Positions 45,120-54,689 of a stretch of DNA of 64,000 nucleotides are shown here, piece by piece; position 1 is the first letter of the stretch; every line of letters begins with the position of its first letter. The stretch covers positions 33,901 through 97,900 of the forward strand of contig NZ_PQIA01000021.1 of the NCBI RefSeq assembly GCF_003385235.1, written 5' to 3'. Made by a program: the position numbers and the translations under genes. The stretch is from Amycolatopsis circi. GTDB lineage: Bacteria; Actinomycetota; Actinomycetes; Mycobacteriales; Pseudonocardiaceae. Under the pieces are notes generated by a model that had not been told where the DNA came from, ran no database searches, and worked only from the letters and a program-made list of their open reading frames with translations.

Positions 45120-45254
45120 TTGTACTGGGAATCCGGTTCCGACTGTCCGGAAGTGGTTCGTTGTATCCGTGTAGTCGCGACCCGGTTGGGCGTGTCGGTG
45201 ACGGCGGTGCAACGCTTGCGTGATCGTTGGATGCTGCGGAGCGCGGGAGCGCTG

Positions 45255-45620
45255 ATGAACAAGCCGGACCGGCGGTCGTTAGCGTTCGAGTTCAAGCTCG
45301 AGATCGTGCGCCGCTGTGTCGGCGGGGAGGCCACCGCGCTCGAACTGGCACGCGAGCACGAGCTGTCCTCGCCCAAGCTGGTCGAGTCGTGGGCTCGGGC
45401 GTATCGGCGGGACGGGGAGGACGCTTTGCGGCCCAAGCGGAAAGGCCGCCCACCGGCAGCTCGCCGGGCCCGTCCGGCGAGCTGGAGCGGTTGCGGGCGG
45501 AGAACCTGCGTTTGTCGGCGGAGAACGCCTACCTGAAAAAATTGCGGGCCTTGAGCGAACAGGGGCGAGGGTGAAAACCCAGGCCGTCGTCGCGGCAACG
45601 CCGCCGAACCATGGCCAGCG
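45255..45620 (+). mobile_element. IS3-family remnant (orfA with start of orfB)
   Basis: ATG 45255 opens MNKPDRRSLAFEFKLEIVRR, a TnpA-type HTH (ATALELAREHELSSPKLVESWARAYRRDG). A frameshift near 45465 moves the leucine-zipper end to the next frame (LERLRAENLRLSAENAYLKKLRALSEQG, stop at 45574). GTG 45571 overlaps that stop, as in IS3 elements, and begins orfB (VKTQAVVAA), which decays within 20 codons. Confidence 0.65.
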
Positions 45621-45936
45621 CCTCGCCCTGCGCCACGAACGCTCCCGGCCGGCCCACAACCGCGCCCTCACAACAGTTCCCGCTCACAACGACAGCTTCG
45701 GCCGATCCCTGCCCCCGCATGCAGGATCGAGGCCAATACTCGTGTTCTGGCGTGCAGCGGGTTTGGTGCCTCATCGGCTGTCGCGGCGGCCGGACGGGGT
45801 GGGTGGTGCCGGGTGGTCGGGTGCTGGCCCGCGGTGCGGGACCGTGTCCGGCGGGTTCGCCGAGGCGGCGGCCGGTTGGCCCGGCGACGCCGGCCTCGGC
45901 GATCTTCATGACCTTCTGCGTCTGGCGGTGAGAGGT
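45621..45936. other. Unassigned region after the IS3 remnant
   Basis: About 315 bp with no recognisable coding sequence, probably the deleted orfB region of the IS. Confidence 0.25.
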
Positions 45937-46716
45937 TCAGGCGGTGAGGACCTCGAGCGCGGCGGCGTGCACTCCCGGCGCTGCGGCCAGGTAGCTTTCC
46001 GAGGTGATCGCCCACGGTTTGCCGTCGAGGTCGGTGACCACTCCGCCGGCCTCCAGCACCAGCAGCACGCCGCCGGCGTGGGCGCGGACGTTGTCGAACT
46101 GCCAGTGCAGATCCATCCGTCCCGCCGCGACCTGGGCGAGCTGGTGGCTGACCGGCACCGAGATCCGGACGTAGAGCGCGGCCTTGGACATCGCGGCGAA
46201 GGCCGCGCCGGTGCGGTCGGCCAGTGCGACGGTCGTGCCGGGCTGTGCCTGGCCGGTTCCGGTCAGCGCGCCCTCGAGCGACTGCTTGCCGGAGACGCGC
46301 AGGGGCACTCCGTTGAGAAAGGCGCCGCCGCCCTCGGTGGCGGTGAACATCTCGTCCAGCAACGGGAAGTACAGCACCGCGAGCACCGGGCGGCCGTCGC
46401 GGACCAGGCTCGCCCCGATGTTCCAGTCGGTCATTCCGTGCACGGCGTTGAGGTTGCCGCCCACCGGGTCGATCAGCCACCACGCGCCTTCGGGCAGCGG
46501 GCCGGAGCCGTGTTCGTCGTTGAGCCAGCGCGCCTCGGGGAGGATCTCGGCCAGCGCGGGTTCCAGCACGTCGACGACGGTCAGGTCATTGGCGCGCAGA
46601 TCGGCGAGCAGTTCGGCCAGCCCCGGCTGGCGGGCGGCGGTGGAGTAGCGCTTCAGCAGCCGGGCGCCGGCCCGGCGGACGGCGGCGGTCGTGGCAGGCA
46701 GCAAATCCTGAGACAC
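45937..46716 (-). CDS. Inositol-monophosphatase-family protein with altered metal site
   Basis: 259 residues of the IMPase fold: SQDLLPATTAAVRRAGARLL, WLNDEHGSG (first metal Glu region), EGAWWLIDPVGGNLNAVHGMTDWNIGASLVRDG and, near the C-terminus, QFDNVRAHAGGVLLVLEAGG. The normal DPxDGTxN motif reads DPVGGNLN, so the second metal-ligand Asp is Gly and Thr is Asn, while WDxAAG reads FDNVRAHAG. The enzyme may be inactive, metal-altered or specialised. It is followed at 47.6 kb by the wreck of a related gene. Confidence 0.82.
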   Translation of the reverse strand: MSQDLLPATTAAVRRAGARLLKRYSTAARQPGLAELLADLRANDLTVVDVLEPALAEILPEARWLNDEHGSGPLPEGAWWLIDPVGGNLNAVHGMTDWNIGASLVRDGRPVLAVLYFPLLDEMFTATEGGGAFLNGVPLRVSGKQSLEGALTGTGQAQPGTTVALADRTGAAFAAMSKAALYVRISVPVSHQLAQVAAGRMDLHWQFDNVRAHAGGVLLVLEAGGVVTDLDGKPWAITSESYLAAAPGVHAAALEVLTA

Positions 46717-46883
46717 GTATATCTCCTAAGTCGACAGTCAAAAAGGTGGCTATTTACCACCTCCCCGCCCCGCGAGACGGGCTCCGTCGGAGCGGGGTCA
46801 GCCCGCGCATCGCCCGCGAGGGCATCGGATCCGCGACGGTCGCGAGGCGGTGTCGCGGGGAATGTGGCCTCGGGGCGGCGGAG

Positions 46884-47528
46884 TCAGCGGGCGAGGGAGA
46901 CGGCGAACGGAGTGAAGCCGTGGCGGCGCAGGACGTGCGGAACGACGAGGATCATCGCTTCGGTGGCACGGGCGGTGGTGACGTCGCCGAGGTCCTCGAT
47001 CCAGGCGGGCTGCCAGCCCAGGTCGCCGAGGAGTCCGGCGACGGTCTTCTTGGCCTGCTCGTCGTTTCCGGACAGGTAGGCGGTGGGCGGGGTGCTCAGC
47101 GTTCCGGGGGCGGTCATGACCATGAACAGCATCGTGTTGAGGGTCTTGACGATCCGGGTGCCGGGCAGCGCGGCCTGCAGTTGTTCGGCGAGGCTGCTGC
47201 CGGGGTAGCGCAGGTCGCCGGGGAGACCGTCGGCCGCGTCGATCGTGGCGTTGGAGACGTTGACGAGGATCTTGTCCGCGAGTTCGGCTCGCAGGGCGGT
47301 GAGCCGCTCCAGCGCGCTGTCGCCGGGGGTCGCGTTGATTACGACGTCGGCGGCTCGGGCGGTGGCGGTGTGATCGGCGTAGCGGATCTCGGCTCCCTCC
47401 GCGGGCGGCGTGCTCGTCGCCTCGTCGTTCTCACGACGGCCGAGGGTGACGGTGTGGCCCGCCGCGGCGAAGGCGCGGGCGAGGTTCGTGCCGACGCGGC
47501 CGGCGCCCAGGATGCCAATGCTGGTCAT
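46884..47528 (-). CDS. NADP-binding reductase (F420:NADP oxidoreductase-like)
   Basis: 214 residues: Rossmann N-terminus SIGILGAGRVGTNLARAFAAAG, VTLGRR, VVINATPGD, RIVKTLNTMLFMVM and PTAYLSGNDEQAKKTVAGLLGDLGW. This is the NADP-dependent F420 reductase/ProC-like fold of about 210 residues that reduces or oxidises small cofactors or substrates. An LLM F420 enzyme is present elsewhere in the window, but no direct link is shown. It lies upstream of the IMPase gene, with 167 bp between. Confidence 0.82.
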   Translation of the reverse strand: MTSIGILGAGRVGTNLARAFAAAGHTVTLGRRENDEATSTPPAEGAEIRYADHTATARAADVVINATPGDSALERLTALRAELADKILVNVSNATIDAADGLPGDLRYPGSSLAEQLQAALPGTRIVKTLNTMLFMVMTAPGTLSTPPTAYLSGNDEQAKKTVAGLLGDLGWQPAWIEDLGDVTTARATEAMILVVPHVLRRHGFTPFAVSLAR

Positions 47529-47588
47529 GACGAAATGCTCCTTGTGCTCTTGATTTGTTTGGTCTCGACAGGTCTGGGCGGGTGCCGG

Positions 47589-47845
47589 TCAGATCGAGGA
47601 CAAGACCTCGAGCGCGGCGACGCGGACGCCCGCGGCGGCGGCCGGGAAGTCGCGGCTGGCCGCGCTCCGGGGCTTGCCGTCCAGGTCGATGACCGTGCCG
47701 CCGGGTCGGTGACCGGCAGGGCATCGGCGACGAGGCCGGTTGCCGACGCGCCGATCCGACGGCACGTATCGGCGCTCTCGCCGGGCCAGGTCTGTCCGGT
47801 GCCGATCAGCGCGGCATCGAAGTCGAAAGACGTGGTCGGGCTCAT
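47589..47845 (-). pseudogene. Deleted copy of an IMPase-like gene
   Basis: ATG 47845 gives MSPTTSFDFDAALIGTGQTWPGESADTCRRIGASATGL, resembling residues ~150-180 of the intact IMPase (ALTGTGQAQPGTTVALADRTG). Near 47705 another frame supplies the end: GTVIDLDGKPRSAASRDFPAAAAGVRVAALEVLSSI, matching VVTDLDGKPWAITSESYLAA ... AALEVLTA. Everything between is deleted. The close match shows a second IMPase-like gene once existed here. Confidence 0.6.
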
Positions 47846-47986
47846 TGCGTAGTCCCTGACTTCCCTAGAATTCAGCACGCAGTGCGCCGACGTCCTTGTC
47901 CGCTTTCGGACTCCGGCCCGGAGGACGAACCGGCCCGGGCGCCCAAAAACCACCGCAACGTTCACGACGATCCCCATGCCCGTCGG

Positions 47987-49966
47987 TCACCCCGCCGCGG
48001 CCGGCTCGGCGAGTTCCGCACGCTGTCGGCGGCCTCGGAACTCCACCACGAAGTTCGCACCCAGCGCCGCGCCGACAATCCCGAGTACGGGAGCCGTCAA
48101 TCCCGTTCCCGCCAGCGATCCCAGCAGCGCCCCCGCCAAAGCCCCCGCGACCGCTGCGGCGGCGGCGAACCGGGACCCGGGATTCGCCGTCGACCGGGCG
48201 AGGTACGCACCGAGCCCGATCAACAGGCCCGTACCCGGCACCACCACGACCGGAGCGGCGATGAACCATCCGGGCGCGAGCGTCCAGGCGAACCACACGC
48301 CCAGGAACCAGCCTGCCAGTCCGAGCGGCACCATGGTCAGCGCCCGGATCCAGCGGCTCGCCCGGCGGCTCGGCGCGCCGCGACGCCGGCGCCTGCGGAC
48401 CAGCAGGCCGAGCACCAGCAAGCCGATCAGCGCCCCGCCGGCGGGGACGCCGACGAGGAGACCGGCGATCGTCGACATGCTCAACGGCACTGTGCCGAAG
48501 CCGACCGGACGCCGGTCGAACTGCGAGCTGTCGACGCGGCCGGTGTCGAAGAAGGCGGTCAGCAGGTGCTTGCCCGCCTCGGGCCGGTGCTCCCAGAAGT
48601 CGTTGGTGTGGCCGAGACCCGGCAGGACCACCTGGTGCCCGCGGGACAGCGCGGGCAGCAGTTCGTTCGTCGCGTTCGCCGGCGGCGTGGAGAAGTCGAG
48701 TTCGCCGCCGACGAGCAGGGTCTCGACCGCAGTTGGCTGGACCGTGCGGTAGCCAGCGTTGTCGGGACTGTCCGGCCACGCGGTGTAGAAGCCTCCTGGG
48801 CCGCCCCAAAGGAAGTCGGTCGAGGCGTTGCCGAGGATCGAGCCGGGATCGCCGCCCTGGGCGTAGTACTGCCGCGCGGCGGGGGCGTCGAGCATGGCGA
48901 ACGACGCGAATTCGCCCCAGACCGTGGAGGTCGGCAGTGCGGCCTCGGCGAGCACGGACATCGCCCACTTGGCGCCCGGGCCGCCGTCGAGGTAGGCGTC
49001 GACGGCCGTGGGCGCGTTGTTGGGTGCTGAGCCCGGGCCGTTGTGGTGCATCGCGTACTGGCTCAAGACCCGCACGTTGGTGTCCTTGATGGAAAGCGGC
49101 CCCCACCGCGACGGCATCGTGGCGACGGCGTCTCGGATCGTCTTCGCGAGATCGGGGGTCTTCGCGGCGCACGCGGCGTCCGCCCGGCACAGATCGGCGT
49201 ACTGCGCGAACTGGGAGTCGGTGACGCGCGGGTTCCAGAACAGGTGGCCGGGCGGGTTGACCGAGATCATCGCCGAGCGCAGCAGCGCCTCGGGGTGGCG
49301 CCACGCGTAGATCATCGCGGTCCGGGTGCCCGCACTCGAGCTGACCAGATCGACCCGCTGGTAGCCGAGAGCTTTTCTCGCCGATTCCATGTCCTCGACG
49401 CGCTGGGCGGCCGAGTAGCCGCTCAGGTCGACACCTGAGCGCTGGAGCCGGTTCGAGCACTTGCCGAACGCCCGGCTGGTCGCGGAAAGAGCGTCCGGAC
49501 CGGTCATGCCGTCGGACGACGACTGCAGCGCGGACGTCACCTCGGGACAGTCGAGGCGTCGTGAGCCGTCGACTCCCCGGTAGCCGACGAGAACCACATC
49601 GTGGTGGTCGGCGAGCCGGGCGGCCTCGGGGAAATCCATGTTCGACAGGCCAGGACCGCCGCCGAGCCGGACGATCGGCTCGCCCGCGGGCTGCGCGATG
49701 GCGCGGATCCGGACCACCGGCAGGGCGATCAGGCTCGACGCCGGGTTCGCGCGGTTTTCCGCGACCACCAGCGTCCCGCAGTCGGCGGCCCGCGTTCCCG
49801 CCTCCGTGTCATAGGTGCAGGACTCGAGGGTCAGCGAGTCCGGCGCGGCGCCGGGCGGAACCCGCGGCGTGCCGTCCGGCCAGAAGACGAGACCGCTCAA
49901 CACGAGCAGTACGGCCGCGACGCCGGCGAGAGCCACCGTCCGGCGGCGGGAGAGGGACAAGCGCAT
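47987..49966 (-). CDS. Membrane-bound alpha/beta hydrolase (tripeptidyl aminopeptidase-like)
   Basis: 659 residues. Signal-anchor (VALAGVAAVLLVLSGLVFWP), then a serine-hydrolase domain outside the membrane: oxyanion motif VRLGGGPGLSN, HHDVVLVGYRGVDGS, nucleophile in VDLVSSSAGTRTAMIYAW (SxSxG instead of GxSxG), Asp in LVGGELDFSTPP and His in LPGLGHTNDFW. From residue ~510 there are five or so membrane helices (LVGVPAGGALIGLLVLGLLV ...), an unusual C-terminal membrane domain for this family. Probable secreted-face peptidase or esterase of unknown substrate. It diverges from the two-component system. Confidence 0.82.
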   Translation of the reverse strand: MRLSLSRRRTVALAGVAAVLLVLSGLVFWPDGTPRVPPGAAPDSLTLESCTYDTEAGTRAADCGTLVVAENRANPASSLIALPVVRIRAIAQPAGEPIVRLGGGPGLSNMDFPEAARLADHHDVVLVGYRGVDGSRRLDCPEVTSALQSSSDGMTGPDALSATSRAFGKCSNRLQRSGVDLSGYSAAQRVEDMESARKALGYQRVDLVSSSAGTRTAMIYAWRHPEALLRSAMISVNPPGHLFWNPRVTDSQFAQYADLCRADAACAAKTPDLAKTIRDAVATMPSRWGPLSIKDTNVRVLSQYAMHHNGPGSAPNNAPTAVDAYLDGGPGAKWAMSVLAEAALPTSTVWGEFASFAMLDAPAARQYYAQGGDPGSILGNASTDFLWGGPGGFYTAWPDSPDNAGYRTVQPTAVETLLVGGELDFSTPPANATNELLPALSRGHQVVLPGLGHTNDFWEHRPEAGKHLLTAFFDTGRVDSSQFDRRPVGFGTVPLSMSTIAGLLVGVPAGGALIGLLVLGLLVRRRRRRGAPSRRASRWIRALTMVPLGLAGWFLGVWFAWTLAPGWFIAAPVVVVPGTGLLIGLGAYLARSTANPGSRFAAAAAVAGALAGALLGSLAGTGLTAPVLGIVGAALGANFVVEFRGRRQRAELAEPAAAG

Positions 49967-50073
49967 GGCAGCACGCTATGAGCCTGACCCGCCGCCCTGC
50001 GTCACCCCGAGCTGTGATCGCCCTCCCTCTCGGGAGTGACTTCCGGCCGGTTCGCGCCGGGCACAATGACCGG

Positions 50074-51306
50074 ATGCTCAGCAGCACGAACCAGGTGGAC
50101 CGCGGCCCCCTGCGCCGATGGCTCGGCCGCGCGGGCGCGCACGATACGGAGCGTTCCCTGGCGCGCCAGTCGGCACTGGTGGGGGTCATGTGCCTGGTCA
50201 TCGACGCGGTGAGCTTCTTGACGCATGGTCCCGGCCCTGGCCCGTGGAACGCGCTTCTTCTGACCGGAATGCTGATTGCCGACGCTGCCCTCGTGTCGGC
50301 GCCGAGGCTCTCCGGCTGGGTCGCGGCCGGGCACGCCCTGGTGGTTGCCGCGCTCGCCTTCGTGCTTCCCGGCCGCAGCGCGAGCACCGCCGGCCAATTG
50401 GTCAGCGCGTACCGGGCCGGCGCCTGGTTGCGGGGATGGCCCGCCGGCGCGGCGCTGGCGGCGTCGTGCGGCGGGGTCCTGTGCTCGTTGCTGATCAGCG
50501 GGCTGAGCGCACCGGCTTCCGTGCTGAGCCTCGTGGCCGCCAACTCCCTGATGCCGTGGCTCGTCGGGCGGTACACCACCGCGCGCAAAGCGCACGTGGA
50601 CGAACTGCGTCACCAACGCGAAGCCGCACTGCGGGATGCGCAAGCCGAGGTGGCCGCGGCAGTGGCCGAGGAACGGGAAACGATCGCCGTCGAACTGCAC
50701 GACGTTATCTCCCACCACGTCAGCGCGATCGGCGTCCACGCCACGGCGGCCCGGCTGAACCTCGCGGCGGGCCCGCCCGCCGACGACGGCGCGGTGCGCA
50801 CCTCGCTCGCCGCGGTCGAGGAATCCAGCCAGGCCGCGATGGTCGACCTGCGCCGGCTGCTGTCGCTGCTGCACGAGGGCGACGAGTCACCGGAGCAGCC
50901 GGGACTGGCGATGCTGCCGGATCTCTTCGACAGCGTCCGGTCTTCCGGCCTGCAGGTCACATACGTCGTCTACAACACCCCGCACCCGGTCCCCCGCGCC
51001 ATCGACACCACCCTGTACCGGGTGGCGCAGGAGATGACGACCAACGCGCTGCGGCACGGCGACGGGAAAGCCGCTCGAGTGGAACTCGACTACAGCGGCG
51101 ACCGCGTTGGCCTCACCGCCCGCAACCGGATCGTCCCCCGCGCGGATCCGGCGGGGTCAGCCTTCCCGGTCACCGGCTTCGGCGTCGGACTCGAAGGGAT
51201 GCGCAAACGCGCGGAAACACTCGGCGGGACGGCAGCTTTCGGCCTCGCCGGCGACGGGCTCTACTGGGAGTCGAGCGTGACGATTCCCCTGCGAGGCGAA
51301 TCGTGA
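50074..51306 (+). CDS. Sensor histidine kinase (HisKA_3 type)
   Basis: 410 residues, ATG 50074 chosen as the Met in frame after the divergent promoter region. N-terminal membrane domain of about five helices up to residue ~170, a short coiled linker (KAHVDELRHQREAALRDAQAE), then the phospho-acceptor helix ERETIAVELHDVISHHVSAIGVHA (His in ELHDVI). The ATPase region includes YRVAQEMTTNALRHGDGKAA and FGVGLEGMRKRAETLGG. It phosphorylates the response regulator whose GTG overlaps its stop. No extracytoplasmic sensor domain, so it likely senses membrane state. Confidence 0.9.
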   Translation: MLSSTNQVDRGPLRRWLGRAGAHDTERSLARQSALVGVMCLVIDAVSFLTHGPGPGPWNALLLTGMLIADAALVSAPRLSGWVAAGHALVVAALAFVLPGRSASTAGQLVSAYRAGAWLRGWPAGAALAASCGGVLCSLLISGLSAPASVLSLVAANSLMPWLVGRYTTARKAHVDELRHQREAALRDAQAEVAAAVAEERETIAVELHDVISHHVSAIGVHATAARLNLAAGPPADDGAVRTSLAAVEESSQAAMVDLRRLLSLLHEGDESPEQPGLAMLPDLFDSVRSSGLQVTYVVYNTPHPVPRAIDTTLYRVAQEMTTNALRHGDGKAARVELDYSGDRVGLTARNRIVPRADPAGSAFPVTGFGVGLEGMRKRAETLGGTAAFGLAGDGLYWESSVTIPLRGES

Positions 51307-51986
51307 CCTTGCGGATCGTGATCGCCGACGACCACGCGATGTTCCGCTCCGGTTTTCGCGCGGTCCTCGACGCTCAACCGGACATGGAATGCGTCGCCGA
51401 CGTCGGCGACGGCTACAGCGCCGTCGAAGCCGTCCGGTCCCTTGCCCCGGACCTCGCCGTCCTGGACGTGCGCATGCCGAAACTCGACGGCCTCGCGGCC
51501 GCTCGCCAGCTGATGTCGTCAGGGCGGCAAGCTTTGAAAGTCGTCCTGCTCACCACGTTCGGCACCGACGACTACCTGCGCTCCGCGTTGGCCTCCGGGG
51601 TGAGCGGCTTCGTCCTGAAGAGCCTGCCCCCCGAAGAACTCGTGACCGCGATCCGCGTCGCCGCCCGGGGCGACATCTACCTCGACCCGTCGATCACCAG
51701 CCGACTCGCCCCACGGCTGGTCGACGCGCTGGCCCCGGCGCTTCCGGCCCGGGCGCAAGCCCCCGGCCTGGACCGGCTCACCGCGCGCGAGCGGGAGGTG
51801 TTCCTGCTGATGGCCGCGGGTTTCTCCAACACCGACATCGGCGAACAGCTCTACGTCGGCGAACAGACCGTCAAAACCCACGTCTCCCGCGTCCTGGCCA
51901 AACTCGGCCTCAGAGACCGGGTGCACGCCGTGCGCTTCGCCCACCATCACGGCCTGATCGAGCCACACGACACGTCCGGCCTGTGA
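51303..51986 (+). CDS. LuxR/NarL-family response regulator
   Basis: 227 residues; GTG 51303 overlaps the kinase stop (GTGA). Receiver: VIADDHAMFRSGFRAVL, phospho-Asp in LAVLDVRMPKLDG, Thr/Lys in VVLLTTFG and VLKSLPPEEL. NarL HTH: LTAREREVFLLMAAGFSNTDIGEQLYVGEQTVKTHVSRVLAKL. Translational coupling with the kinase is typical. Targets are unknown; the divergent hydrolase is a candidate. Confidence 0.92.
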   Translation: MTLRIVIADDHAMFRSGFRAVLDAQPDMECVADVGDGYSAVEAVRSLAPDLAVLDVRMPKLDGLAAARQLMSSGRQALKVVLLTTFGTDDYLRSALASGVSGFVLKSLPPEELVTAIRVAARGDIYLDPSITSRLAPRLVDALAPALPARAQAPGLDRLTAREREVFLLMAAGFSNTDIGEQLYVGEQTVKTHVSRVLAKLGLRDRVHAVRFAHHHGLIEPHDTSGL

Positions 51987-52701
51987 GGCGACCGCGGCTG
52001 CCCACCAAGACAGGCAGCAGCAGGACGCGCTCTCTCGACGCTGTCACGCCGAGGAACGGTTCGCGGGCGTGTGGGTGGTGGCGGCGGGCTTTCATCCGGT
52101 TGCCGCACACTGCCGCCGGGCGCGGTTGGCGCGGCTGCGGTCGACCTTCGTTTCTTGAGTCACAGCAAGCGGATGTCATCCGCATCAGGAATCCTTGGCG
52201 TTTCAGGGATTCTCTTGAGGCGCACGTTGACGAAGAGATGGCTTCGACGTGGTTCCGATAATGCAGAACCAAAAGAAACTCCTGGGAAGGGGCCGGGCAG
52301 GTGAACACGGCCAGCGGTGACTCATGAGCACCGAACGGCAGCGTCGAGAGGGTCGGCGCGCATCGTCGGGCGGAGGCTTGGTCGCAGGTCGGACAGCGTC
52401 GGCAAGGCTTCTCGTGACCCAGGGTCGAAAAACGCGGCGCGAGCCTGCTGGCTCCGACGCTACCCGCATCGGCGGGCCACTGCCGGCAGGGGGCGAGGCG
52501 CGCGTCCCGCTTGACGGCTCGCCCGCCGATGTGCTCCACTGTTTGCGGTTGAAGATTTTTGTGCTCGTTGTTCCCGACGCCGCAGAGGTTTTTGGCGAGC
52601 GTCGTCTCGGTGCCTTTCCGGCTTTCCCTGGTTTCACGCTCGCGGCCCGGCCGCCTCGCACGAGGTTGTGCCGCATGTTCGACGCGACAAGGAATACTGA
52701 T
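51987..52701. other. Long non-coding stretch upstream of the cold-shock gene
   Basis: About 715 bp without a credible gene. The end near the cold-shock start probably forms its long 5' leader, as usual for csp genes; the leader is rich in G+C and could be structured. Nothing else recognised. Confidence 0.4.
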
Positions 52702-52905
52702 ATGTCCCAAGGCACTGTGAAGTGGTTCAATTCCGAAAAGGGCTTCGGATTCATCGCCCCCGACGACGGCGGCAGCGACGTGTTCGTCCACTACTCGGAA
52801 ATCAGCGGCGGCGGCTTCCGCAGCCTCGACGAGAACGCCCGCGTGCAGTTCGACGTCGGCCAGGGCAACCGCGGCCCGCAGGCCACGGCGGTGTCGGTCC
52901 TCTGA
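52702..52905 (+). CDS. cspA: Cold-shock protein (CspA family)
   Basis: 67 residues: [20 protein letters not shown] with both RNP motifs ([14 protein letters not shown]), [18 protein letters not shown] at the end. A full-length single OB-fold nucleic-acid chaperone. ATG 52702 follows AAGGA by 8 bp; a much longer in-frame open frame upstream is not supported. Confidence 0.95.
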   Translation: MSQGTVKWFNSEKGFGFIAPDDGGSDVFVHYSEISGGGFRSLDENARVQFDVGQGNRGPQATAVSVL

Positions 52906-53005
52906 CCACCGTCACGCCGGCTGGGCGTCCGCGTCGCCGTGGACGCCCAGCGGCGCCTGCCCGCCCGCCCGCATCTCCGCCGCGTTCGACTTTCCGGGGT
53001 TCGAG

Positions 53006-53740
53006 GTGCCGACCGTGACCTCAACCCCCGCTTCGCCAGGCGAACGACCGGCGGCGCATTTCGCCTCCTCTCGTGCTCGTCACCTGCGCGAGCACGAGCA
53101 ATGCCGGGTCCGCGCCGCGCGCACAGTCGCCCGGATGGCGCGCGACCCGCACGACGAAAGCCTCTTGCTGTCCATTTTGGACCTCAAGCCCACCGCCGGA
53201 ACCACGACACCGAGCTTGGATTCCGCGCTGGCGGGCTACGTCCGCCAGGTGGCCGAGGCGGTCGGCGTCCCCCTCGACGCGGTGACACACGAAGTCACCG
53301 ACACCGCCACCGCCTACCTCGGACTGGCCTGCGGCGCCGTCGGCCGCCCGCACCGCGACCTGATGCTCGTCTGGGACGAACGGCTCGGCTGGTCTGTCGC
53401 GATCGAACCGCGCGGCAACGACCACCCGCCCGTGATCCGCCACCTCCGCGGCCACATCGCACCCCCGCCCGGCACCGTCGCGCAGTTCGTCACCGACGTC
53501 CTCGGCGGACACCGCGACGGCCAGCTCAGCCCCGTGCCTGCCCAGCTCGACCGGGCAGCCCTGGCGGCACACCTGAACGCACACCCGCGCAGTCTCCCGA
53601 ACGCCGGCTCGAGGGCATCCGGAGTCCGGCCGCCACCTCAAGACAGGCCGTTGCAATCCCTCGCCGAGCGACGACCTTCGCGACTTCCTGGCCAGCGATC
53701 GGCCAGCCCGTCAGCTGCATCCCCCTTCACGACCACGTGA
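53006..53740 (+). CDS. DUF6292-like protein, C-terminus probably altered
   Basis: The open frame from GTG 53006 gives 244 residues. The middle (GYVRQVAEAVGVPLDAVTHEV ... YLGLACGAVGRPHRDLMLVWDERLGWSVAIEP ... VIRHLRGHIAPPPGTVAQFVTDVL) is an actinobacterial DUF6292-type domain of unknown function. Before it lies a helical segment (TVARMARDPHDESLLLSILD). After residue ~185 the composition becomes Pro/Arg/Ser-rich, consistent with a frameshifted tail. Start uncertain. Confidence 0.6.
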   Translation: MPTVTSTPASPGERPAAHFASSRARHLREHEQCRVRAARTVARMARDPHDESLLLSILDLKPTAGTTTPSLDSALAGYVRQVAEAVGVPLDAVTHEVTDTATAYLGLACGAVGRPHRDLMLVWDERLGWSVAIEPRGNDHPPVIRHLRGHIAPPPGTVAQFVTDVLGGHRDGQLSPVPAQLDRAALAAHLNAHPRSLPNAGSRASGVRPPPQDRPLQSLAERRPSRLPGQRSASPSAASPFTTT

Positions 53741-54089
53741 TCCACGCGGAACCGGAATGACGTACGCCGTCCGAATTCGGCGCCGCTGACAAAGCCGGAC
53801 GAACTCGTCGCGACTTGATTTCATGGACGCCGATCCCTCCTGTCGTTTGTCAGGGCAGAGGGACCATCGTGTCGCCGGTAGTGGGACCGCCAACTCCAGT
53901 GCTCGATCGGAACGCGTTGTCACGCGGTTCGTTGGCCGCCGGCGCGTTCGTGAACGACCGGCATGCGGCATAGACAGATGTTCTGCGTGCCGGTGATCGA
54001 CGAAGGAACGTCCTCTGATGCGGTTGCCGGGCTTGGTATCGCGTCGCACCGCGAAAGTCCCGGTCGGCGTTATCTTGGTCCGTCCTCCG
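53741..54089. other. Intergenic region, nothing recognised
   Basis: About 350 bp between the DUF6292-like gene and the HPF fragment with only scrambled open frames. Confidence 0.3.
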
Positions 54090-54359
54090 TCATGTGCCGG
54101 ATGGACTCCCCGCCCTTGCGGTGGTCCGCTCGTCCGGACTGGGTTTCGAGCACGCTTTCGAGCTTGCGAATGGCGCCTCGATCACGCACCGCCGGTCCAC
54201 GCTTCCCGCACCCGTCGACACTTCGTCACTCAGGTGGACTTCCAGGCGGGTGATGTGCTCGCTGAACCGCGACAGCGTCGACTGGAGTTCGGCCTCGAGC
54301 CGCTGGATCAGTTCTTCGCTGCCGTGGACGTTCTTGTCCGTGCTGATCTGGATCTGCAC
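54090..54359 (-). pseudogene. Truncated HPF/RaiA-like ribosome-associated protein
   Basis: MQIQISTDKNVHGSEELIQRLEAELQSTLSRFSEHITRLEVHLSDE is a normal HPF/RaiA-type beginning. After DRRCVIEA, where the family continues to about 110 residues, the frame changes to SSKACSKPSPDERTTARAG. The second half of the fold is lost, so ribosome binding is unlikely. Some actinomycetes keep several such short copies beside an intact HPF elsewhere. Confidence 0.65.
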
Positions 54360-54689
54360 CCGTTGTTCCCTTCGAAGGCCGGTCAGGTTCGCCGCCGGAG
54401 TTCGGCGGCGTGACTACGCTGGCCAGGACGACGGGATGAGTTTCGGTCGGCGAGGATGCGCGGGCGACGTCAATCAACCGGGCGTTGTTCCGATGAGCCT
54501 ACTTGCCCGTGACCGGGGATGCCGGACGACACGCTCCTGCAGCCTGCCACGCTCCGTGGCCGACGCCGGGTCCGCGCGGCCGAGCCGCCGCGGTCGACAC
54601 CGACGAACTCGCCTCGCTGCCGAGCCGTCTCGCTGGTGCGGACACCGAATTGTTCCGCGGGGCGGCTGCGTCGCGTTGATGTCGCGGCG

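Noticed and set aside
49561..51306. Longer histidine kinase from 49561
   Set aside because: The extra N-terminus is Arg/Pro-rich and antisense to the hydrolase. ATG 50074 gives the normal architecture.
52324..52905. 193-residue protein ending in the cold-shock domain
   Set aside because: The extension has no domain or coding bias; the canonical 67-residue protein has its own ribosome binding site.
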